A stretch of DNA of 64,000 bases from Oxalobacter paeniformigenes (GCF_027158465.1 NZ_JAMKYL010000002.1:1-64000), one strand, 5' to 3'; shown: positions 9,062 to 17,014, numbered from the stretch's first letter. Translations and numbers: made by a program. The notes: generated from the letters alone by a model not told the origin.

Positions 9062-9982
9062 TTACACCAGACGGGCGATATGCTGCATCCGGTCGCCAGG
9101 CAACAGCAGAACCGGCGGTACATCGATCAGTGTAAAACAACCGTTGCCCATACGAGTGATGGCTCTGGCGCAGGATACCAGAATCTGTGAGGTCAGCGCC
9201 GGATTGTCGATTTTCATATCGAAGACAAGGTGCTGGTTGGATGTACGTCCGGATGCACCGATACGTTCCATCAGGACGCCATGTGAATTGTCGGCGACGG
9301 CAGCCATTTCTTCCGGTGTCTTGACTTCGCGGACTTCCAGCGGATCGTGGCTGAAATAGGGATCGGCAGCCAGGTCTTTCCTGATTTGATCGAACGAAGC
9401 GCCCTGTTTCGGAAGAACGTAAACCAGACGGGAATGGCGGCCACCACCGATCGGAATGGTGATGGAAGTCGCGTCGGCTACGCCGGGAATGGCGCGTGCG
9501 GCAACCGAATGGCCCATGGAACGGCCACGACCGAAATTGGTGAAGGTGGTGCCGACAGGTGCCATGGCTTCAAACAACGTACGCATGACGGAATCGGTAC
9601 CCGGGTCCCATCCGGCAGCGGTGATACAGCCGCACTGGTTTTCACGTGCGACCTTGTCGAGCATACCGACGAGTTCGGGAATTTCACTGTGAACATCGAA
9701 GCTGTCGACGGTACAAATGCCTTTTGAAAGATAGAACTTCGCGTCGTCCGGAACCGAACGCGAAGGACCGCAGAGGATGACGACATCCGGTTTGCCTTTT
9801 GCGGCAATCAGCTGGTCGATCGATGCAAAGTCCGGAAGGCCTCTGCGTTCGATGGATTGTGTTCCGAGCGACGATTCACGGCGTATGACGCCAAGACATT
9901 CAAAATCGGGTGCACAGCTCAGGCAATCGATAACATGCCGGCCGATGTTGCCCAAACCGTGGACTGCTGCTTTGATAGTCAT
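9062..9982 (-). CDS. ddh: meso-Diaminopimelate D-dehydrogenase
   Basis: A 306-residue NADPH-dependent dehydrogenase that converts L-tetrahydrodipicolinate, ammonia and NADPH directly to meso-diaminopimelate, a one-step route to lysine and the peptidoglycan cross-linker. A Rossmann glycine motif opens the protein (VHGLGNIGRH). The family block AGWDPGTDSVMRTLFEAM sits near residue 122. A conserved C-terminal substrate lobe contains SNQHLVFDMKIDNPALTSQ. At about 300 residues it resembles the shorter type II enzymes rather than the 320-residue corynebacterial kind. AAGGAA precedes the ATG. Most betaproteobacteria use the succinylase pathway, so it is a notable find. Confidence 0.88.
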   Translation of the reverse strand: MTIKAAVHGLGNIGRHVIDCLSCAPDFECLGVIRRESSLGTQSIERRGLPDFASIDQLIAAKGKPDVVILCGPSRSVPDDAKFYLSKGICTVDSFDVHSEIPELVGMLDKVARENQCGCITAAGWDPGTDSVMRTLFEAMAPVGTTFTNFGRGRSMGHSVAARAIPGVADATSITIPIGGGRHSRLVYVLPKQGASFDQIRKDLAADPYFSHDPLEVREVKTPEEMAAVADNSHGVLMERIGASGRTSNQHLVFDMKIDNPALTSQILVSCARAITRMGNGCFTLIDVPPVLLLPGDRMQHIARLV

Positions 9983-10141
9983 GTTTTTTCCTTTATGAAA
10001 CGGTATGGATCAATAAGATTCTTTGCTGGATTTGTCACTGCGGAGTATAGACATAGTTGCATGATGCTAGCAAGACAAAAACGTTCTCCGTTAAAATATA
10101 AAACTTTGTATGGTCACGTTTTGAACCGGTTGCTCGGATAA

Positions 10142-10277
10142 CGGCAAAACCGTGGCGTTTTTGACCGGACTCGATCCGTTCCGGCCGGTCGGTAGGTGGT
10201 GCCCTTTGTCATGCTGCCAGAAGGCTGTCGGCAGGCAATAACGGGAATGATTGTCTAATAGTCGGAGTTTATTGCTT
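10142..10277 (+). promoter_or_regulatory. Leader of the NSS symporter gene with possible hairpins
   Basis: The stretch before the symporter contains GACCGG/CCGGTC arms around 10161-10188 and CTGCC/GGCAG arms around 10214-10236. A Shine-Dalgarno-like CGGAG lies at 10263-10267, ten bases before the ATG at 10278. The hairpins could be a structured 5' leader. I could not match them to a known riboswitch. Confidence 0.3.
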
Positions 10278-11603
10278 ATGGCACGCGCGGAGTGGGGGTC
10301 ACGTCTCGGTTTTATTCTGGCAGCAGCCGGTTCGGCCGTCGGTCTCGGAGCTATCTGGAAATTTCCTTATGTCGCTGCGCAAAACGGTGGCGGTGCTTTT
10401 CTGGTGATATTTCTGGTGATCGTCTGTACGCTGGGTATTTCGCTGATGATTGCGGAAATGTCTGTCGGTGCATCGACACGTCGAAGTCCTGTCGGCGCCT
10501 ATCGGCGGCTGGGCGGGAAATGGTGGTCAGGTGTCGGCTATATCGGGGTTTTGTGCGGTTTCCTGATTCTTTCCTTTTACAGTGTCGTCGGAGGCTGGAC
10601 CATCGCCTATATCGTCAAGTCTATAGACGGTTCCATTCTGACATCGAATCCCGCTTTTTTGTCCACGACGTTCGATTCGTTCATCGCCGATCCGGTTTTG
10701 CCGCTCTGGTATCATGCCGCATTCATGGGACTGACGGCTGCCGTAGTGCTGGCGGGTGTCCAGAAAGGGATCGAACAGGTCAGCAAATACCTGATGGTCA
10801 TGCTGTTTTTGCTGGTTCTCGTGCTGATCGTCAGAGGTTTGACCTTGCCGGGTGCGATCGATGGTGTCCTGACGTTTCTTCAGCCGGACTTCAGCAAGGT
10901 GACGCCGGTCATGGTGATCGAAGCCATGGGGCTCGCCTTTTTTTCCATGTCCCTGGGGATGGGGTGCATGATTACATACGGTTCCTATGCCTCGGATGAA
11001 ACCTATATTCCCAATTCGGCAGGCAGCGTCATCGGATTGACGACAATTATCTGTTTCCTGTCGGGTTTGATGGTATTTCCGGCCATTTTCGTGTTCGGCT
11101 TCGATCCGTCGGCCGGCCCGGGTCTGACATTCATCACCATGCCTGCTGTTTTTTCGCAGATGAGCGGCGGCCAGTTTTTCGGCATCCTTTTCTTTTTCCT
11201 GTTGTTTGTTGCTGCATTGACTTCGTCGGTATCGCTGATGGAAGTGGTAGTCAGTTTCTTCATCGATGAATTCCATCTGCCCAGAACGGCCATGACGGTC
11301 GTGATGTCCATTCTGATGTTCGTACTCGGTATCGGTGCTTCCCTGTCACTGGGCGTATGGAAGGACTATACCCTGTTCGGGAAGAACCTGTTCGGTATTC
11401 TTGATTATGTCAGTTCCAACCTGATCATGCCGTTTGGCGGCATCATGGTCGCCATTCTGGTCGGCTGGAAATCATGGCCTGTAATTGCGGACAGACTGAC
11501 CCGAGCGGATGGAACACAACCTGTCTGGTTGCCTTTGCTCAAGGGGTTTTGTCGCTACATCGCGCCGGTGCTGATCTTCGTGATCCTGATCCAGAACCTG
11601 TAA
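10278..11603 (+). CDS. Neurotransmitter:sodium symporter (NSS/SNF) family transporter
   Basis: A 441-residue LeuT-fold sodium symporter with about 11 membrane segments, taking up an amino acid or related amine with Na+. The family signature is at the N-terminus: EWGSRLGFILAAAGSAVGLG followed by IWKFPY, the unwound TM1 Na+/substrate site. The ATG at 10278 has CGGAG ten bases upstream. A TTG at 10251 in the same frame would add nine residues but lacks such a site. The exact substrate cannot be read from sequence. A strong terminator follows at 11728-11760. Confidence 0.92.
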   Translation: MARAEWGSRLGFILAAAGSAVGLGAIWKFPYVAAQNGGGAFLVIFLVIVCTLGISLMIAEMSVGASTRRSPVGAYRRLGGKWWSGVGYIGVLCGFLILSFYSVVGGWTIAYIVKSIDGSILTSNPAFLSTTFDSFIADPVLPLWYHAAFMGLTAAVVLAGVQKGIEQVSKYLMVMLFLLVLVLIVRGLTLPGAIDGVLTFLQPDFSKVTPVMVIEAMGLAFFSMSLGMGCMITYGSYASDETYIPNSAGSVIGLTTIICFLSGLMVFPAIFVFGFDPSAGPGLTFITMPAVFSQMSGGQFFGILFFFLLFVAALTSSVSLMEVVVSFFIDEFHLPRTAMTVVMSILMFVLGIGASLSLGVWKDYTLFGKNLFGILDYVSSNLIMPFGGIMVAILVGWKSWPVIADRLTRADGTQPVWLPLLKGFCRYIAPVLIFVILIQNL

Positions 11604-11727
11604 TTGCGGGTGGCACCGAAAAATTCGCCGGCCGTTCGCATCGCGACTGGTTGATGTGCCGGTGAAATATGAATAGCTTTTCTGTTTCACGAAGCCGACG
11701 GGAACGGGCCGGTTTCATCAGCGAACG

Positions 11728-11760
11728 AAAACGCCCGGGTTACAGGTACCCGGGCGTTTT
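11728..11760. terminator. Bidirectional terminator between symporter and CoA-transferase
   Basis: AAAACGCCCGGGT (11728-11740) pairs perfectly with ACCCGGGCGTTTT (11748-11760) over a 7-base loop. It lies between convergent genes. The A/T ends give each strand a short U-run. Confidence 0.88.
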
Positions 11761-11784
11761 GACACAGAGGGAAATGAACCGGTA

Positions 11785-13293
11785 TTACGCTTCTTTTTTC
11801 ATCGAACCGGTTTCATGCAGGCGCTGATGCCAGGAAAGCGCTTTTTCCAGAACATGTGGCGTCTGACCGCCACGACGATTCGCTTCGCGCACATAGTCGC
11901 GCAACATGTCCTGATATTCGCCTTCGACACAATTGTTGATGATGGTTTGCGCACGTTCGCGCGGCGCCAGACCACGAAGATCAGCCAGCCCGACTTCCGT
12001 CACCAGAATATCGACATCGTGTTCCGTATGGTCGACATGCGGTACCATCGGGACAATACTGGAAATGACACCACCTTTCGCTACCGACTTGGTAACGAAT
12101 ACGGCGGTATGGGCATTGTGAGTGAAATCGCCCGAACCTCCGATACCGTTCATCATGTGCGTTCCCATGACGTGGGTCGAATTGACATGACCGTAAATAT
12201 CGGCTTCAAGCGCCGTATTGATGGTGATGATACCCAGTCGCTGGATGACTTCAGGATGGTTGGAAATACGCTGCGGACGGATGACGACATGATCCTTGTA
12301 ACGACCGAAGTTGCCGAATACTTCACGGCTCTTCTGGTCGGTCAGTGTGATGGCGGTTGCCGATGCGAAATCCATCATGCCGGCATCGATCAGTTCGAAT
12401 GTGGAATCCTGCAACACTTCGGAATACATGGTCAAATGACTGAACGGCCCGGTCTGAAGTCCCGACATGACCGCGTTGGCGATCGTTCCGATACCGGACT
12501 GGAGTGGACGCAGGCTGTTGGTCAGTCGGCCGTGACGGATTTCGTTCTTGAAAAAATCGATCAGGTGTCCGGCGATCTGCGCGGTTTCCGCATCGGGTGG
12601 CAGATTCTGGGACGGTGTATCCATTTCGTCAGTGATGACGATGGCGACGATTTTTTCCGGCGGGATCGAAATGCCGATTGTACCGATACGATCACGCGGC
12701 GACATGATGCCGATCGGTTCGGCATTCGGAAAATGGCGCGCACAATAAATGTCATGTGCACCTTCCATTTCAAGGGAATAAGCCAGATTGACTTCGACGA
12801 TCACTTTCTTGGCCTGTTCAGCGAAGATTTCGTTGTTGCCGACCGATGCCGCCGGAATGATTTCTCCGGATTCGGTAATGGAGACCGCTTCGATAATGGC
12901 GACATCAACCGGTTTGACCTGCTGTCTGCGAAGCTGCTCGCCTGTTTCGGACAAATGATTGTCAACGTACATGATTTCGCCGCGGTTGATGGCGTTACGC
13001 AGTGTCCTGTCTGTCTGGAATGGAGAACGTCTTGCCAGGACACCGGCATTGGTCAGGGCACTGTCGACATCATTTCCCAGAGAAGCGCCGGTCAACAGCG
13101 AAATTTTCAAAGGCTGGGTGGCCGCTTTTCTGGCTATGGCATGAGGAACACTTTTAACGCATCCTGCCAGTGTGAAACCGCTCATGCCGACGGTCATGCC
13201 GTCCTTGACATGTTCGGCTGCCGCTTCGGCACTGGTCACTTTCTTTCTCAATTCAGGCAGACGAATACGTTTTTGCAAAACATCAATATTCAT
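11785..13293 (-). CDS. Acetyl-CoA hydrolase/succinate (acetate) CoA-transferase
   Basis: A 502-residue family I CoA-transferase of the Ach1/ScpC/SucCoAT group, which moves CoA between succinyl-CoA, acetate or propionate. The N-terminal CoA-transferase domain starts at RIRLPELRKKV. The glycine loop SGIGTIANAVMSGL is near residue 266. The C-terminal half has the conserved GIGGSGDFTHNAH block and ends in a typical GLAPRERAQ region. The ATG at 13293 fits the family N-terminus, with GGGA four bases upstream; an in-frame ATG at 13329 would add 12 residues. It likely activates acetate using succinyl-CoA, tying in with the acetate-type symporter at 46-47 kb. Substrate choice is inferred. Confidence 0.88.
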   Translation of the reverse strand: MNIDVLQKRIRLPELRKKVTSAEAAAEHVKDGMTVGMSGFTLAGCVKSVPHAIARKAATQPLKISLLTGASLGNDVDSALTNAGVLARRSPFQTDRTLRNAINRGEIMYVDNHLSETGEQLRRQQVKPVDVAIIEAVSITESGEIIPAASVGNNEIFAEQAKKVIVEVNLAYSLEMEGAHDIYCARHFPNAEPIGIMSPRDRIGTIGISIPPEKIVAIVITDEMDTPSQNLPPDAETAQIAGHLIDFFKNEIRHGRLTNSLRPLQSGIGTIANAVMSGLQTGPFSHLTMYSEVLQDSTFELIDAGMMDFASATAITLTDQKSREVFGNFGRYKDHVVIRPQRISNHPEVIQRLGIITINTALEADIYGHVNSTHVMGTHMMNGIGGSGDFTHNAHTAVFVTKSVAKGGVISSIVPMVPHVDHTEHDVDILVTEVGLADLRGLAPRERAQTIINNCVEGEYQDMLRDYVREANRRGGQTPHVLEKALSWHQRLHETGSMKKEA

Positions 13294-13500
13294 GACATCC
13301 CGTTCAGATAAAAATTTGTCCTGCATCATTCCGACTATTCAGGACGAAGTTCGTTTTCTGAAGCCGGTACCTGGCAAGGTCGCCGTCTTCGGTCAATGTA
13401 CAGCTCGGCAGTAATGACATCCTGAACATACACGACTCGGAACTTCCGGCATGACCGCCTGCCATGCGACGGCGGAAATTACAGAAGCTGAAATCGCCGA

Positions 13501-13509
13501 AGTATATCA
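13501..13509 (-). promoter_or_regulatory. Extended -10 promoter for the CoA-transferase gene
   Basis: On the minus strand TGA precedes TATACT, an extended -10 element (plus-strand 13501-13509). It would start transcription near 13494, about 200 bases before the start codon. No good -35 sits 17 bases upstream. The large inverted repeat at 13531-13574 occupies that space, suggesting activator-dependent use. Confidence 0.45.
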
Positions 13510-13530
13510 CCTGATTGTCAAAACGCATAC

Positions 13531-13574
13531 CTTTACGGTAAAGAAATCATTTGCCTGAAACGATTTCTTTACCG
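13531..13574. repeat. Perfect 13-bp inverted repeat, candidate operator
   Basis: CGGTAAAGAAATC (13536-13548) and GATTTCTTTACCG (13562-13574) are exact inverse complements with a 13-base spacer. The left arm overlaps a second small palindrome, CTTTAC-G-GTAAAG (13531-13543). Neither side is followed by a U-run on the strand that would need it, so it is not a standard terminator. It lies directly upstream of the extended -10 box for the CoA-transferase gene. Confidence 0.6.
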
Positions 13575-13666
13575 CAAAAAACAGAATCGCATTGTTATTT
13601 CCAGGAAGATTTTTTACAAAACGCTTACTTTCGGAAAATGAACAGGTTACTGTCAGACTACCAATA

Positions 13667-13690
13667 TGTCATGTGTATGCACACATGACA
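13667..13690 (-). terminator. Hairpin just 3' of tRNA-Thr
   Basis: TGTCATGTGT (13667-13676) and ACACATGACA (13681-13690) make a perfect 10-bp stem with a 4-base loop, 13 bases beyond the tRNA 3' end on the minus strand. There is no U-run, so it may be a termination or 3'-processing hairpin for the sspA-sspB-tRNA transcript. Confidence 0.55.
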
Positions 13691-13702
13691 GCGAACCGGA
13701 AA

Positions 13703-13778
13703 TGGTGCCGGCTGCAGGACTCGAACCCGCCACCCCATGATTACAAATCATGTGCTCTACCTGATGAGCTAAGCCGGC
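13703..13778 (-). tRNA. tRNA-Thr (anticodon UGU)
   Basis: A 76-nt cloverleaf on the minus strand. The acceptor stem GCCGGCT/AGCCGGC is followed by an encoded CCA end, and the D-arm contains TAGCTCATCAGGTAGAGC. The anticodon stem CATGA/TCATG holds loop TTTGTAA, which places TGT in the anticodon and reads ACA codons. The T-arm has GGTTCGAGTCC. It lies only 23 bases after the sspB stop on the same strand, so it is probably co-transcribed with sspA-sspB. Confidence 0.96.
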
Positions 13779-13801
13779 ACTGGGAAAAGGGCTATTCTAA
13801 C

Positions 13802-14179
13802 TTATTTTATTCTTGTCAAGGTAGGTTTTTTTGGCGGTTCTTCATCTGGTGAAACGCCGGTTTCCGGTTCTGTCGGTTCAAATCCCATACCCTGACCGTT
13901 TTCGCTGGCATAGATGGCGGCCACGTTTTCGACCGGTATGTAAATATCACGGGAGACACCGCCGAAACGGGCCTTGAACTGGATGGCGGTATTGTTCATG
14001 TCCAGACCGCTGGTGGCTTCATAGCTGATATCCAGAACGATCTGGCCATCCCGCACGAACTGGGCGGGAACCCTGGCCAACGCGCCTACCTTGACGGCAA
14101 TATATGGCGTATAGCCATTGTCGGTACACCATTGATGAATGGCTCTGAGCAAATATGGTTTTGTGGAAACAGTCGCCAT
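13802..14179 (-). CDS. sspB: SspB, ClpXP specificity-enhancing adaptor
   Basis: A 125-residue adaptor that delivers ssrA-tagged proteins to the ClpXP protease. The N-terminal substrate-binding domain begins TKPYLLRAIHQWC and includes the conserved ISYEATSGL and QFKARFGG stretches. A disordered acidic linker then leads to a basic/hydrophobic tail, PTLTRIK, which is the ClpX-binding peptide. The ATG at 14179 is preceded by TTGGATC. A TTG at 14200 would add seven residues and is unlikely. It follows sspA by 29 bases, the standard sspAB operon. Confidence 0.93.
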   Translation of the reverse strand: MATVSTKPYLLRAIHQWCTDNGYTPYIAVKVGALARVPAQFVRDGQIVLDISYEATSGLDMNNTAIQFKARFGGVSRDIYIPVENVAAIYASENGQGMGFEPTEPETGVSPDEEPPKKPTLTRIK

Positions 14180-14208
14180 GATCCAATATCGTCCGGACAA
14201 TCAGGTTA

Positions 14209-14820
14209 TCAGCGACGCATGACTTTTTCCGGTGGCGTCAGCGCTTCAATATAGGCCGGTCTCGAAAAGACCCGTTCGGCATATTTCATGAGCGGAGCGG
14301 CCGTTTTGGACAGTTCGATACCGTAGTAGTCAAGTCGCCACAGCAAGGGAGCCAGCGCAACATCCAGCATGGAAAATTCGTCACCCAGAACGTATTTGCT
14401 TTTCTGGAAAAGCGGAGACATGGCGGTCAGATATTCGCGGATCTGGGTTCTGGCCTTTTCGTGATTGGCGGCGGCATTTTCCGATTTGTCGTTTTCCAGC
14501 GTGTTGACGTGGACGAACAGTTCTTTTTCGCAGTTGAACAGCATCAGTCTTGCCCTGGCGCGCATGAGCGGATCGGCAGGCATCAGTTGCGGATGTGGAA
14601 AGCGTTCGTCGATATATTCGTTGATGATGTTGGATTCATACAGAATCAGTTCACGTTCAACCAGAATCGGAACCTGTCCGTACGGATTCATGGCGGATAT
14701 TTCTTCCGGCTTGTTGAAGAGGTCAATATCCCTGATTTCAAAATCCATGCCTTTTTCAAAGAGCACAAAACGGCAGCGCTGGGAAAAAGGACAGGTTGTT
14801 CCTGAATAGAGAACCATCAT
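14209..14820 (-). CDS. sspA: SspA, stringent starvation protein A (GST fold)
   Basis: A 203-residue glutathione S-transferase-fold protein that binds RNA polymerase and modulates transcription in starvation and acid stress. The thioredoxin-like half starts VLYSGTTCPFSQRCRFVL and includes NPYGQVPILV and the YESNIINEYIDERFP block. The helical half ends in YAERVFSRP. The ATG at 14820 has AAGGAA eight bases upstream; the reading frame continues 50 codons further but without family similarity. A perfect -10 promoter lies at 14981-15009. SspA lacks GST activity in characterised members. Confidence 0.95.
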   Translation of the reverse strand: MMVLYSGTTCPFSQRCRFVLFEKGMDFEIRDIDLFNKPEEISAMNPYGQVPILVERELILYESNIINEYIDERFPHPQLMPADPLMRARARLMLFNCEKELFVHVNTLENDKSENAAANHEKARTQIREYLTAMSPLFQKSKYVLGDEFSMLDVALAPLLWRLDYYGIELSKTAAPLMKYAERVFSRPAYIEALTPPEKVMRR

Positions 14821-14980
14821 GATAATTGTTCCTTTATGGCAGAAGAGAATATCCAAGCAGCGAAGGCTGCAAACGGCGTTTTTCCGGTTGGCCGGAAAGG
14901 AAAACGGATTCGGAAACGGCATGACATGCCGCTTCATGACCCGCTCCGGAGCGCTCGCGCAACACTTCATGTCGCAGGGT
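14821..14980 (-). other. Long 5' leader of sspA
   Basis: About 155 bases separate the sspA -10 box from its start codon. The leader can form TTTCCGG-TTGG-CCGGAAA (14881-14898), extendable by GTTTT/AAAAC with a 2-base bulge, and CGGCAT-GAC-ATGCCG around 14917-14931. These may stabilise or regulate the mRNA. No coding sequence is seen, and no trace of the cytochrome bc1 genes that often sit here in relatives. Confidence 0.4.
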
Positions 14981-15009
14981 ATTATAGAGGAGTGACATCC
15001 GGTTTTAAA
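14981..15009 (-). promoter_or_regulatory. Sigma-70 promoter of sspA-sspB-tRNA-Thr
   Basis: On the minus strand a consensus TATAAT (plus 14981-14986) lies 17 bases downstream of TTTAAA (plus 15004-15009), which matches four of six bases of the -35 consensus. It sits in the gap after nif3, pointing at sspA. Confidence 0.65.
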
Positions 15010-15049
15010 GGGGGCTATTTTGCGGCAAGTGCCGGGTATCAGTCGTACA

Positions 15050-15829
15050 TCAGACCGGATTGCCTATTTCGATATACCGATGGCGGATACCGTATTGTCT
15101 GGCAAGCAGCTCGCCCAGCGCCTGGATGCCGAACCGTTCGGTGGCATGATGCCCGCATGAAAGATAGGCGATACCGTATTCGCGTGCATCATGTACAGTT
15201 CGCTCCGAAATTTCTCCCGACAGATAAACGTTCGCTCCGGATTGTGCGGCATCCGGCAATAAATCCTGTGCCGCACCGGTGCACCAGCCTATCGTCTCCA
15301 GTTTTTGTCCGGGATCGCCGATCAGCAACGGTTCGCGATTCAGTTTTTTCCCGATCCAGCCAGCAAGGTCACCGACTGTTTTCAGTGCGGGATTTGCGGA
15401 TCGGCCGAGCCACCCCAGTTCGTTTTCGCCGAATCGTCCGGTGATATCGAAACCGAGTACCTGTGCAAGCCGGACGTTGTTGCCCAGTGTCGGATGGCAG
15501 TCAAGCGGCAAATGATAGGCCAGGAGATTGATATCGTGTGCCAGCAACAACCGGATACGCTCCCGCTTCGGGCCGGTGATACATGCGTTTTCATTTCGCC
15601 AGAAATAGCCGTGATGCACTAAAATGGTATCGGCTTTTTCCTGTATGGCGGCCTCGATCAGCGCGCGGCTTGCGGTGACGCCGCTGACGATGGATGAAAT
15701 GTGTGATTGTCCTTCCACTTGCAGACCATTTGGACAATAATCACGCATAAACGCAATTTTTAATTCGTCTGCCAGAAATTTGACGACCTCGTTTCTGTCT
15801 ACGGTATTTGGACCTTTTATTTTATTCAT
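15050..15829 (-). CDS. Nif3-like dinuclear metal-centre protein
   Basis: A 259-residue NIF3/YbgI family protein forming hexameric rings with a dinuclear metal site; a GTP cyclohydrolase I type 2 label is common but the cellular role is unsettled. Metal-ligand motifs are visible: ILVHHGYFWRN near residue 69, AYHLPLDCHP near residue 104, and the C-terminal CGHHATERFG. The ATG at 15829 is forced by context, because the protease gene on the other strand begins at 15833. The open frame continues upstream as an antisense shadow of that protease. Neighbours match the Burkholderiales nif3-htrA pair. Confidence 0.9.
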   Translation of the reverse strand: MNKIKGPNTVDRNEVVKFLADELKIAFMRDYCPNGLQVEGQSHISSIVSGVTASRALIEAAIQEKADTILVHHGYFWRNENACITGPKRERIRLLLAHDINLLAYHLPLDCHPTLGNNVRLAQVLGFDITGRFGENELGWLGRSANPALKTVGDLAGWIGKKLNREPLLIGDPGQKLETIGWCTGAAQDLLPDAAQSGANVYLSGEISERTVHDAREYGIAYLSCGHHATERFGIQALGELLARQYGIRHRYIEIGNPV

Positions 15830-15832
15830 ATC

Positions 15833-16984
15833 ATGCGACGTCTTTGGCTGTTGTTTGCACAGACTATAACAGTTTGTCTGGCGATCTGGTTTATTGTCGT
15901 GACCCTGAAACCGGAATGGCTGGAGCTGGAGCGGGGCGCGTTTGAACCGAAACAGGAAAACAGGGCGATAGCTGTCCCGGTAGCGGCATCTTACCGGGAC
16001 GCCGTTTCGCGCGCGATGCCCGCCGTGGTCAATATTTATACGACCAAGGAAGTGCGCCAGCCCCAAAGTCCGCTGCTGGACGATCCTTTCCTGAAACGGT
16101 TTTTCGGTGAACGTTTCAGCGAGACGGAAAAACAGATGAGTCTGGGGTCCGGTGTCGTCGTGACGCATGACGGTTATGTCCTGACCAACAATCATGTGGT
16201 GGAAACAGCCGATCAGATCGAAGTGGCTTTCGAAGACGGTCGCAAGGCATCCGCCAGACTGGTCGGCAACGATCCTGAAACCGATCTGGCGGTCATCAAG
16301 ATCGATTTGCCTGACTTGCCGGCGATCACCTTCGGCAATGTCGATGATGTCAAGGTTGGCGATGTCGTTCTGGCTATCGGTAATCCGTTCGGAGTCGGCC
16401 AGACCGTGACCATGGGGATTGTATCGGCGCTGGGACGCAGTCAGCTCGGAATCAATATTTATGAAAACTTCATCCAGACGGATGCGGCGATCAATCCGGG
16501 CAATTCCGGTGGTGCATTGATTGATGCGGCCGGGAATCTGATCGGTATCAATTCCGCCATCTATTCGCAGAGCGGCGGTTCTATGGGGATCGGGTTTGCC
16601 ATCCCGGTTTCCACGGTCCGGATGGTGATGGATGCCATTATCGCCAAGGGACAGGTCGTTCGGGGCTGGATCGGTGTCGAACCGAGAGATATCACACCGG
16701 AACTGGCGGAAAATCTGGATTTGGGCAAGCAAGATGGCGTGATTATCGCGGCGGTTCTCAAGAATGGGCCGGCTGACCGTGCCGGTATCAGACCGGGCGA
16801 TATCCTGATATCGGTCGACGGGAAGAATATCGCCAATATGAAAGAAATGTTCAACCTGATCGCCACGTTGCAGCCGGAAAGCAAGACAGGTGTCGTGGTG
16901 CTGCGCGACGGCAAGGAAGTGTCACTGGAAATCATCGTGGGCAAACGACCTTCGAAAAAACGTCTGGAAAGACAGCAGCCATAA
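15833..16984 (+). CDS. DegS/DegQ-like membrane-anchored serine protease (HtrA family)
   Basis: A 383-residue trypsin-like S1C protease with one PDZ domain. A single N-terminal hydrophobic segment (about residues 5-25, WLLFAQTITVCLAIWF) acts as signal anchor, so it is periplasmic and tethered like DegS. The triad is H121 (TNNHVV), D151 (ETDLAV) and S226 (PGNSGGAL). The PDZ domain spans about residues 275-370. It likely handles envelope protein quality control, possibly sigma-E signalling. The start codon is three bases from the divergent nif3 start, so its promoter must lie inside nif3. A terminator follows at 16986-17014. Confidence 0.93.
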   Translation: MRRLWLLFAQTITVCLAIWFIVVTLKPEWLELERGAFEPKQENRAIAVPVAASYRDAVSRAMPAVVNIYTTKEVRQPQSPLLDDPFLKRFFGERFSETEKQMSLGSGVVVTHDGYVLTNNHVVETADQIEVAFEDGRKASARLVGNDPETDLAVIKIDLPDLPAITFGNVDDVKVGDVVLAIGNPFGVGQTVTMGIVSALGRSQLGINIYENFIQTDAAINPGNSGGALIDAAGNLIGINSAIYSQSGGSMGIGFAIPVSTVRMVMDAIIAKGQVVRGWIGVEPRDITPELAENLDLGKQDGVIIAAVLKNGPADRAGIRPGDILISVDGKNIANMKEMFNLIATLQPESKTGVVVLRDGKEVSLEIIVGKRPSKKRLERQQP

Positions 16985-16985
16985 C

Positions 16986-17014
16986 AAAAAAGGCCGGTAT
17001 TCCGGCCTTTTTTT
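16986..17014. terminator. Terminator after the HtrA-family protease
   Basis: GGCCGG (16992-16997), loop TATT, CCGGCC (17002-17007), then seven T, with six A on the left flank. It also faces the end of hinT on the other strand at 17031, so it can act both ways. Confidence 0.92.

Noticed and set aside
8797..9140. Small protein genes in the ddh to AI-2E gap
   Set aside because: Several overlapping frames exist on both strands with no ribosome sites or recognisable composition; the DNA structure there explains the repeats better.
10142..10277. Known riboswitch before the NSS symporter
   Set aside because: I compared it by eye with guanidine, glycine and glutamine motifs and found no matching conserved core, so it is only listed as a possible structured leader.
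11815..13311. 498-codon open frame opposite the CoA-transferase
   Set aside because: Its translation shows no family signature and is rich in R, D and F patterns typical of reversed coding sequence. The minus-strand frame is a clear CoA-transferase.
14821..15049. Remnants of petABC between sspA and nif3
   Set aside because: Frames there show no Rieske, cytochrome b or c1 motifs, and the sspA promoter and leader account for the sequence.
15830..16732. N-terminal extension of nif3 of about 300 residues, antisense to the protease
   Set aside because: The extension overlaps a protease with complete catalytic motifs. The Nif3 family starts at the ATG at 15829.
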